Positions 1 to 5,426 of a stretch of DNA of 7,711 bases are shown piece by piece. The position numbers were made by a program, and so were the translations under genes. The stretch lies in the NCBI GenBank assembly GCA_022701475.1, contig JAKOOI010000453.1, positions 1-7,711 of the forward strand, read 5' to 3'. The DNA is from Weeksellaceae bacterium (lineage in GTDB: Bacteria; Bacteroidota; Bacteroidia; Flavobacteriales; Weeksellaceae). Positions within the stretch are counted from its first letter, which is position 1; every line of letters starts with the position of its first letter. The notes beneath the pieces are model-generated. The model was not told the DNA's origin. It searched no databases and was given only the letters and a program-made list of their open reading frames with translations.

Positions 1-2
1 TC

Positions 3-314
3 AGCCTGTACCTGATTATGATGATCCGGATCGTCATGATCGCCAGTAAGATGCCGGCTTTCTTCGGGTCGCTGCTGGTGCTCAGCCTTGGAGTAATGAT
101 TTTTATACAGTTATCGGTAAATATTGCAGTGGCCGTCAACCTGATTCCGGTTACCGGGCAGCCGTTGCCGCTGATCAGCTACGGAGGGACTTCCATGCTG
201 GTAACCTACCTGCAGCTTGGGATTATTTTAAACATCAGTTCCAGGATCCAGATTTATGATGAAGAGGGCATGGGTAAGAAACAGAGCATTGCGGAAATAA
301 ATGATATTGCTTAA
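3..314 (+). CDS. ftsW: FtsW, septal peptidoglycan polymerase (C-terminal part only)
   Basis: FtsW is a SEDS-family membrane glycosyltransferase that polymerises lipid II at the division septum with its partner class B penicillin-binding protein. Only the last 103 or so residues are present, because the gene is cut by the left window edge; the reading frame is open from base 3 to the TAA at 312-314. What is visible is the end of one membrane helix, a second helix around the stretch FFGSLLVLSLGVMIFIQL, the SEDS signature PVTGQPLPLISYGGTS just before the last helix, and the final helix LVTYLQLGIILNI. A short polar cytoplasmic tail ends in NDIA. The motif also occurs in RodA, so the family alone does not separate the two. 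The neighbouring murG, murC, ftsQ, ftsA and ftsZ make FtsW much the better name. murG starts 26 bases downstream, which suggests co-transcription. Confidence 0.93.
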   Translation, partial: SLYLIMMIRIVMIASKMPAFFGSLLVLSLGVMIFIQLSVNIAVAVNLIPVTGQPLPLISYGGTSMLVTYLQLGIILNISSRIQIYDEEGMGKKQSIAEINDIA

Positions 315-340
315 AATAAAATAAGAAAACAGACTTTAAA

Positions 341-1471
341 ATGGATCATCATTCAGCCAATAGCCAGCAGCCAAAAGCCATCCGCGTATTACTTTCAGGC
401 GGAGGAACCGGAGGACATATCTTCCCGGCTATTGCCATTGCGGACGAAATCAGGAAACGGTTTCCGGAGGCTGAGTTTTTATTCATCGGGGCCCACGGTA
501 AAATGGAAATGGAAAAAGTTCCGCAGGCCGGTTATATCATCGAAGGAATCGATATTGCAGGAATCAACCGTGGCAATATGCTGTCGAATTTAGGTCTGCC
601 TTTTAAAATTTTGAAAAGCCTGTCACGCTCAAAGAAGATCATTAAAAATTTCAATCCGGATTTTGCTGTCGGAACCGGAGGTTTTGCCAGCGGACCGGCC
701 CTGTATGAAGCCAGCAAACTGGGGATCCCGATTTTTATTCAGGAGCAAAATGCCCATGCAGGGGTTACGAACAAAATTTTAAGCAAAAAAGCAAAAGCCG
801 TATTTACCGCCTATCCTGAAGTAGAAGGTTTTCCGGCTGAAAAAATACACTTCCTGGGAAATCCCATCCGCTCTGCCATTGTTAATGGAATGCAGGATAC
901 CACTGCAGCAAAGGAAAAAATGGGATTGGATAAAAACAAACTGACCATTCTTTCCGTAGGCGGTTCACTAGGATCCAGAACCCTTAATAACGGCTGGAAG
1001 GAAAACCTTAAGAAACTTGAGGAAAAAGGATATCAGCTGATCTGGCAGACCGGGAAAACGGATTACAGTGAACTGTCATCCGGCCTTCGTCTTCCGTCTT
1101 GCATTCAACTGAAAGAATTCATCAGGGATATGGAAACGGCTTATTCCGCAGCGGATATCATTGTTTCCAGGGCCGGGGCCATTGCGATCTCGGAACTGGC
1201 CGTCGCACAGAAACCCGTGGTTCTCGTACCTTTTCCGTTCGCGGCAGAAGACCATCAGACCAAGAATGCATTAAACCTGGTAGAAAAGAACGCAGCACGG
1301 ATGGTAAAAGACAGTGAAATGCAGGAGAAGTTCTGGAATACCCTATCCGAACTTTGCGAAAACGAAGGGCTTAGAAAAGAATTATCTGAAAACCTGAAAT
1401 ATTTTGCCAAACCGGATGCGGCAAAAGAAATTGTGGACCAGATTATAAACGACTGTAAAAATATATTATAA
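341..1471 (+). CDS. murG: MurG, lipid I to lipid II N-acetylglucosaminyltransferase
   Basis: MurG transfers GlcNAc from UDP-GlcNAc to lipid I on the cytoplasmic face of the inner membrane, giving lipid II. The 376-residue product is close to the usual family length of about 355-365 and has the two-domain GT-B layout. Seen in order are the first glycine loop GGGTGGH (residues 20-26), the second glycine loop GTGGFASGP (111-119), EQNAHAG (135-141, matching the EQN-AG motif of the family), GNPIR (173-177), the third loop GGSLGSRTLN (207-216), and the donor-binding region SRAGAIAISEL (276-286) followed by PFPFAAEDHQTKNA (297-310). The ATG at 341 gives about 13 extra polar residues before the first strand (VLLSGG). 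No other ATG lies between it and the glycine loop, so this start is reasonable. No Shine-Dalgarno is visible; an A-rich stretch precedes the ATG, as is usual in Bacteroidota. All motif residues appear intact. Confidence 0.97.
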   Translation: MDHHSANSQQPKAIRVLLSGGGTGGHIFPAIAIADEIRKRFPEAEFLFIGAHGKMEMEKVPQAGYIIEGIDIAGINRGNMLSNLGLPFKILKSLSRSKKIIKNFNPDFAVGTGGFASGPALYEASKLGIPIFIQEQNAHAGVTNKILSKKAKAVFTAYPEVEGFPAEKIHFLGNPIRSAIVNGMQDTTAAKEKMGLDKNKLTILSVGGSLGSRTLNNGWKENLKKLEEKGYQLIWQTGKTDYSELSSGLRLPSCIQLKEFIRDMETAYSAADIIVSRAGAIAISELAVAQKPVVLVPFPFAAEDHQTKNALNLVEKNAARMVKDSEMQEKFWNTLSELCENEGLRKELSENLKYFAKPDAAKEIVDQIINDCKNIL

Positions 1472-1527
1472 CAGAAATAACGGTAAGTATACATTTTATA
1501 TTATACATAAATACAATAGTACATTCA
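1472..1527 (+). promoter_or_regulatory. AT-rich murG-murC gap, possible weak internal promoter
   Basis: This 56-base gap is much more AT-rich than the flanking genes. It holds two direct copies of TATACAT (1488-1494 and 1502-1508) and a short inverted pair GTATA/TATAC (1487-1491 and 1502-1506). TACATTTT at 1490-1497 matches the Bacteroidota -7 consensus TAnnTTTG except for the last base. No TTTG lies at the expected distance upstream, so the promoter reading is weak. No terminator-like hairpin with a T-run is present, and read-through from murG is expected. Confidence 0.2.
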
Positions 1528-2892
1528 ATGAAAATTTTAGAAACCTATCAGAATTTTTACTTCGTTGGGATCGGAGGGATCGGGATGAGTGCTTTGGCAC
1601 GCTATTTCCATGCTTCCGGCAAAAATGTTTCCGGATACGATAAGACGGAGACCCTACTTACCCAGGTTTTAATGAGCGAAGGGATTGATATTGTTTTTGA
1701 AGATGTCATTGACGAAAAAATAACCATGCTTCATCAGGAAAATACACTGGTGATCTATACGCCTGCCATAAAAAAACTGGGCATCCTGGATTATTTTAAC
1801 GAAAAACGCTTTGAAGTGCTGAAGCGGGCAAAAGTATTGGGGTTGATTACCGAAAATACAGACTGTATTGCGGTAGCAGGAACCCATGGGAAGACCACGA
1901 CTTCTACCCTGATTTCTCATCTGTGCAAGGAGGCGGACCTTCCGTTTTCCTGTTTTTTAGGTGGGATTTCCGAGAATTTCAGGTCTAATTTCTTATATAA
2001 CGGCTCACAATATTCCGTAGTGGAAGCGGATGAATATGACCGCAGCTTTCTGAACCTTTCCCCAAACTGGGCTATCATTACTTCCACCGATGCAGACCAT
2101 CTTGATATCTACGGTGATAAAGATACAATTGAAGAAGGGTTCCGGCAGTTTGCCGCACTGGTTCCGGATGACCGGCAGCTGCTGGTAAGGAAAGGAATCG
2201 AGATCGGAAGACCTCATCTTACCTATGCCGTAAATGAGGAGGCGGATTATTATTCGGATCATCTCCGGATGATTGGCGACAGCCTGTATTTCGATTTTCA
2301 TACACCCGGAGAATCAGTAAAAGATTTCAGCTGGGAACTTCCCGGAATTCATAATATTGAAAATGCCACGGCTGCATTGGCCGTTATGCACAAGTTGGGC
2401 ATCGGTTTTGAGACCCTGAAACAGGCCATTGCCGGATTCAAGGGTATCAAAAGGAGATATACCAAGCATAATTATGCAAACGGTAAAATATACATTGATG
2501 ACTATGCCCACCATCCCACGGAAATCAATGCCGTGGTAAGCTCGGTACGGACGTTTTATCCGGGCAGGAAACTGCTGGTGGTCTTTCAGCCGCATCTGTT
2601 CAGCCGTACCCGCGATTTTGCGGACGGATTTGCAGAAAGCCTGAGCCATGCAGATGAACTGATTCTCCTGGATATTTATCCGGCAAGAGAAATGCAGGAA
2701 AATTTTGAAGGAATTACTTCCGCATGGCTGTTAAAAAAAGTAACTTTAGATAAGAAGGAATGTGCAGCGCTGCCTGATGCCTTTGACAGGATAAAGGAAA
2801 AGGAATTCGATATCCTCCTCACGGTAGGCGCAGGTAACATCGATACACTGTACAATCCCATTTGTGAATGGATGAGTGAAACTAAAAAATAA
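1528..2892 (+). CDS. murC: MurC, UDP-N-acetylmuramate--L-alanine ligase
   Basis: MurC is the cytoplasmic ATP-dependent ligase that adds L-alanine to UDP-MurNAc, the first step in building the peptide stem of peptidoglycan. The 454-residue length is typical, and the three Mur-ligase domains are visible. The N-terminal Rossmann domain has GIGGIGM (residues 14-20). The central ATPase domain has the P-loop GTHGKTTT (118-125, with Lys122), the EADEYDRSF box (166-174) and DADHLDIYG (188-196). HNIENA (275-280) precedes the C-terminal domain, which shows KRRY (308-311), DDYAHHPTE (324-332), QPHLFSRT (354-361), DIYPARE (382-388) and GAGNID (434-439). The DYAHHP signature and the N-terminal GIGGIGMS distinguish MurC from MurD, E and F. 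The related Mpl ligase was considered, but the length, the motif spacing and the dcw location favour MurC. ftsQ begins 35 bases after the stop. Confidence 0.97.
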   Translation: MKILETYQNFYFVGIGGIGMSALARYFHASGKNVSGYDKTETLLTQVLMSEGIDIVFEDVIDEKITMLHQENTLVIYTPAIKKLGILDYFNEKRFEVLKRAKVLGLITENTDCIAVAGTHGKTTTSTLISHLCKEADLPFSCFLGGISENFRSNFLYNGSQYSVVEADEYDRSFLNLSPNWAIITSTDADHLDIYGDKDTIEEGFRQFAALVPDDRQLLVRKGIEIGRPHLTYAVNEEADYYSDHLRMIGDSLYFDFHTPGESVKDFSWELPGIHNIENATAALAVMHKLGIGFETLKQAIAGFKGIKRRYTKHNYANGKIYIDDYAHHPTEINAVVSSVRTFYPGRKLLVVFQPHLFSRTRDFADGFAESLSHADELILLDIYPAREMQENFEGITSAWLLKKVTLDKKECAALPDAFDRIKEKEFDILLTVGAGNIDTLYNPICEWMSETKK

Positions 2893-2927
2893 AAAAGCTT
2901 TGTGAACTTAGTGTTCCCATAAAGAAA

Positions 2928-3884
2928 ATGAAAAATAAATACAGAATATTAAAAATTGCCGTTACCGTGATCCTTCTCGGGTTTCTGCTGAGCTTCTCCC
3001 TGAAGAAGTTCAGTGGCCAGGATATTACGGATGATAAAATTTCTGTAAAAATGAATGAAAAAACACCGGTATACTTTGTTGATGAGAAAGACATCCGGGA
3101 GATTGTGAAAAAGCAGAACCCTTCCGGAAAAGTAGGTGAACTGAATATTCCTGCGCTGGAAAAGAAAATCAATGCGCTGCCGGCAATAGACAGTGCCAAT
3201 GTCTATCTGAATCTGAACGGGAAGCTGAACCTGGATATTAAACAGCGGGTGCCGGTATTCAGGCTGAATAGAGACGGGAATGATTTTTATGTTGACGGAA
3301 AAGGAACCGAGTTTCCTATTTCAAAAACCTATTCCCATCCTTGTATGCTGGTGACAGGAGATGTAAAAAGAAATGAATATGAAAAACTGGCGGAACTCGT
3401 AGAAAAAATCGATAATGATGATTTCAGCAAAAAATACTTTATCGGCATCTCCAAGGACAACGGGAATTACAACCTGCTGACCAGCGAAGGGAACTATAAA
3501 GTGGAGATCGGGGACCTCGACAATATCGAGTTCAAGGTAAAGGGATTCAAAACTTTCGTTGAAAAATACCTGGTGTATCAGGATCCGGCAAAATACAGCA
3601 TGGTTTCTGTAAAATACCAGAACCAGATTGTAACCACCCTGAATCCTTACTTCAAGGAAAACGACAGTATCCTGAAAGCCGGAAACAAGGAACTGGCCAA
3701 AGCTCCGGCTTTTGTTCCTCTAAAGAAGACAGAGGAAAAGCCGAAAGCCGAAAGCGTAAAAAAAGAAACGCGGAAAGCTGCCGTCCGGAAAAAAGAGAAA
3801 ACCCGGCCGAAGGAAACTAAAAAGCCGAAGGCCAAAGCTCCGGCTGTAAAACCCAAACGGAAGGCAACCGTAAAAATAGAATAA
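2928..3884 (+). CDS. ftsQ: FtsQ/DivIB-type cell division protein with a long basic C-terminal tail
   Basis: FtsQ is a bitopic divisome protein that, in studied bacteria, joins the early cytoplasmic ring to the periplasmic FtsB-FtsL and synthase proteins. Seen here are a short basic N-terminus (MKNKYR), one hydrophobic helix at about residues 8-24, and a periplasmic part. The POTRA-like region falls at about 35-105 (VDEKDIREIV, then PAIDSANVYLNLNGKLNLDI). A beta domain follows to about 236, ending SMVSVKYQNQIVTTL. Sequence similarity in this family is low, so the call rests on topology, these segments and the murC-ftsQ-ftsA position. From about residue 254 to 318 the protein becomes low complexity and rich in Lys, Ala, Pro and Arg: 23 Lys/Arg against 7 Glu in residues 266-318. 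This tail is not part of the FtsQ fold and makes the protein longer than E. coli FtsQ (276 residues). The gap to ftsA is 58 bases. Confidence 0.9.
   Translation: MKNKYRILKIAVTVILLGFLLSFSLKKFSGQDITDDKISVKMNEKTPVYFVDEKDIREIVKKQNPSGKVGELNIPALEKKINALPAIDSANVYLNLNGKLNLDIKQRVPVFRLNRDGNDFYVDGKGTEFPISKTYSHPCMLVTGDVKRNEYEKLAELVEKIDNDDFSKKYFIGISKDNGNYNLLTSEGNYKVEIGDLDNIEFKVKGFKTFVEKYLVYQDPAKYSMVSVKYQNQIVTTLNPYFKENDSILKAGNKELAKAPAFVPLKKTEEKPKAESVKKETRKAAVRKKEKTRPKETKKPKAKAPAVKPKRKATVKIE
3695..3845 (+). repeat. 16-bp direct repeat bracketing the ftsQ basic tail
   Basis: The 16-mer GGCCAAAGCTCCGGCT occurs exactly at 3695-3710 and again at 3830-3845. The copies are 135 bases apart, which is 45 whole codons, and both encode AKAPA in the ftsQ frame (residues 257-261 and 302-306). 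The DNA between them is itself repetitive, with tandem GCCGAAA units at about 3740-3755. Slippage or recombination between the copies would add or remove 45 residues of the basic tail without shifting the frame. The repeat is seen directly; the slippage role is inferred. Confidence 0.85.
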
Positions 3885-3942
3885 AAACAGGGGCCAGGCC
3901 CTCATTAGCGAAGCAAATAATAAAAAATCAAATCGATATAAA
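3885..3942 (+). other. ftsQ-ftsA gap with a small GC palindrome
   Basis: Within this 58-base gap GGGCCAGGCCC (3891-3901) is a perfect palindrome around one central base. As RNA it could form a 4-bp GC stem with a CAG loop (GGGC/GCCC). It stands out because the rest of the gap is A-rich. No run of T follows, so it does not look like an intrinsic terminator. A role in mRNA processing or as a protein-binding site is possible but unsupported. The A-rich ATATAAA just before the ftsA ATG fits Bacteroidota translation starts. Confidence 0.35.
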
Positions 3943-5340
3943 ATGGAAAATCAAGAGTATTCAGTAGGTCTGGACATCGGGACAACGAAGATTGTCGCGA
4001 TTGTCGGAAGGAGGAATACACACGGGAAAATAGAAGTTCTCGGTGTAGGAAAGGCTAAGAGTCTTGGTGTTCACAAAGGTATTGTGAATAATATTTCGCA
4101 GACCATTAATTCAATCAAAGCTGCTGTTTCTGAAGCACAGTCCAGCGCAGGAGTTCCGATCCGTAAAGTGACGGTAGGAATTGCCGGGAAACACATCCGT
4201 TCCCTGCAGCACTCCGATTATATTATGCGTGAACATCCGGATAAGTTTATTACAGATGACGATATAGAAGCCCTGAAGGACCAGGTCAAGAAACTGGTGA
4301 TGCTTCCGGGAGAAGAGATTATCCATGTCCTGCCGCAGGAATACAAAGTAGACTCCGAAGGGGAAATCCAGGAGCCTGTAGGCATGCACGGCAAACGTCT
4401 GGAAGCCAATTTCCATGTGGTGGTAGGCCAGATGGGAAGCATCCGTAACATTGCAAGATGCGTGCGGGAAGCAGGTCTGCAGATGGAAGCCCTTACCCTG
4501 GAGCCGCTTGCCTCATCGGAATCCGTCCTCACCAAAGAAGAAAAAGAAGCCGGAGTAGCCATCGTAGACATCGGTGGCGGTACTACCGACATCGCTATAT
4601 TTAAAGATAATATCATCCGTCATACCTGCGTTATCCCTTACGGCGGCGGGATTATTACGGAAGACATAAAAGAAGGCTGCTCTATCATAGAAAAGCATGC
4701 CGAACAGCTGAAAGTGAAATTCGGATCTGCCGTTCCGGAACTGGAAAAAGACAGTACGTATGTCACCATCCCTGGGCTCCATGGCAGGCCGGACAAAGAA
4801 ATTTCACTGAAAACACTTGCGCAGATCATCAATGCCAGGGTAGAGGAAATCCTGGAAATGGTGAACACCGAACTGAAAGCATACGGCGCTTTTGAACAGA
4901 AGAAAAAACTGATCGCAGGTATCGTTCTCACCGGTGGCGGGTCCAACCTGAAACACCTGAGGCAACTGGCTAATTATACCACAGGATTTGACAGCAGGAT
5001 AGGTTTTGCAAATGAGTATATTGCGAACGATAAAAATCAGTATCTTAAAGGTCCCGAATATGCCACCTCCATCGGGTTGCTGATGGAAAGCCTTAAGATA
5101 AGGGATAAAAAGCAGAATGCGGAGATGCAGGAAGTGATTGAAGAAGAGGCGCAGGCCGCTGCTGCTGCGGAAACAACAGCTGCAACACCTGCTGAACCGG
5201 TATCCCATCCTGAACAGCATGAGGAGCCTGTGCAGCAGCAGGAAACCATTAGCGAACAGCAGAAGAAAAGAGCAGCGAAACTGACTTTCGGGCAGTCGCT
5301 GATGGAAAAAGTAAAAAAATTTTTTGAAGAAGTAGAGTAA
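3943..5340 (+). CDS. ftsA: FtsA, actin-like membrane anchor of the FtsZ ring
   Basis: FtsA is an actin-fold ATPase that binds the FtsZ C-terminal peptide and tethers FtsZ filaments to the inner membrane through its own C-terminal amphipathic helix. The 465-residue product shows the phosphate-1 motif GLDIGTTK (residues 9-16), the FtsA-specific 1C (SHS2) domain at about 85-165 with PGEEIIHVLPQEY (122-134), the phosphate-2 motif VDIGGGTTD (208-216), PYGGGIITEDI (232-242), and the adenosine motif VLTGGGSNL (328-336). The core ends near 388. A linker rich in Ala, Glu and Gln follows (about 390-445, with five alanines in a row at 405-409). The helix FGQSLMEKVKKFFEEVE (449-465) at the extreme end is the membrane-targeting sequence. 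The protein is longer than E. coli FtsA (420), mostly because of this linker. MreB and DnaK, which share the fold, are excluded by the 1C domain, the terminal helix and the location upstream of ftsZ. Confidence 0.97.
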   Translation: MENQEYSVGLDIGTTKIVAIVGRRNTHGKIEVLGVGKAKSLGVHKGIVNNISQTINSIKAAVSEAQSSAGVPIRKVTVGIAGKHIRSLQHSDYIMREHPDKFITDDDIEALKDQVKKLVMLPGEEIIHVLPQEYKVDSEGEIQEPVGMHGKRLEANFHVVVGQMGSIRNIARCVREAGLQMEALTLEPLASSESVLTKEEKEAGVAIVDIGGGTTDIAIFKDNIIRHTCVIPYGGGIITEDIKEGCSIIEKHAEQLKVKFGSAVPELEKDSTYVTIPGLHGRPDKEISLKTLAQIINARVEEILEMVNTELKAYGAFEQKKKLIAGIVLTGGGSNLKHLRQLANYTTGFDSRIGFANEYIANDKNQYLKGPEYATSIGLLMESLKIRDKKQNAEMQEVIEEEAQAAAAAETTAATPAEPVSHPEQHEEPVQQQETISEQQKKRAAKLTFGQSLMEKVKKFFEEVE

Positions 5341-5353
5341 AATTATAAAATGG
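5323..5353 (+). promoter_or_regulatory. Candidate weak promoter upstream of ftsZ
   Basis: A TTTG at 5323-5326, inside the last codons of ftsA, is followed after exactly 19 bases by TAAAATGG (5346-5353). This resembles the Bacteroidota arrangement TTTG-N19-TAnnTTTG in spacing and in the first, second, sixth and eighth bases of the -7 box. The fifth and seventh bases do not match. It could give a leader of roughly 70 bases before the ftsZ ATG. AT-rich sequence produces such matches by chance, so confidence is low. Confidence 0.18.
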
Positions 5354-5426
5354 TGCAGGTATGTGAGTGATGCATAATCTTCTTATTACAGCCACCAGGT
5401 AGTTATAATTATAAAAGAATATAGTT
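5341..5426 (+). promoter_or_regulatory. ftsA-ftsZ leader with a 12-bp palindrome, a direct repeat and two mini-ORFs
   Basis: This 86-base gap is the second longest in the window. AATTATAAAA occurs directly at 5341-5350 and 5407-5416. TTATAATTATAA (5403-5414) is a perfect 12-bp palindrome ending 12 bases before the ftsZ ATG. Two very short reading frames lie between them: ATG at 5350 encodes MVQVCE and stops with TGA at 5368-5370, and that stop overlaps the ATG (5370-5372) of a second frame encoding MHNLLITATR, which stops with TAG at 5400-5402. These features are seen in the sequence. A regulatory role in ftsZ expression is inference, and AT-rich palindromes and mini-ORFs can arise by chance. 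Confidence 0.35.

Noticed and set aside
3687..3884. Basic ftsQ tail as the product of a frameshift or a fused separate gene
   Set aside because: The frame runs without a break from the beta domain to a stop and is followed by a normal gap and ftsA. The low-complexity composition also fits a real disordered tail. A sequencing error cannot be fully excluded.
4804..5220. Antisense open frame of 138 codons opposite ftsA
   Set aside because: It lies wholly inside ftsA on the other strand, has no recognisable motifs and a Cys/Phe-rich composition typical of a reverse-complement shadow.
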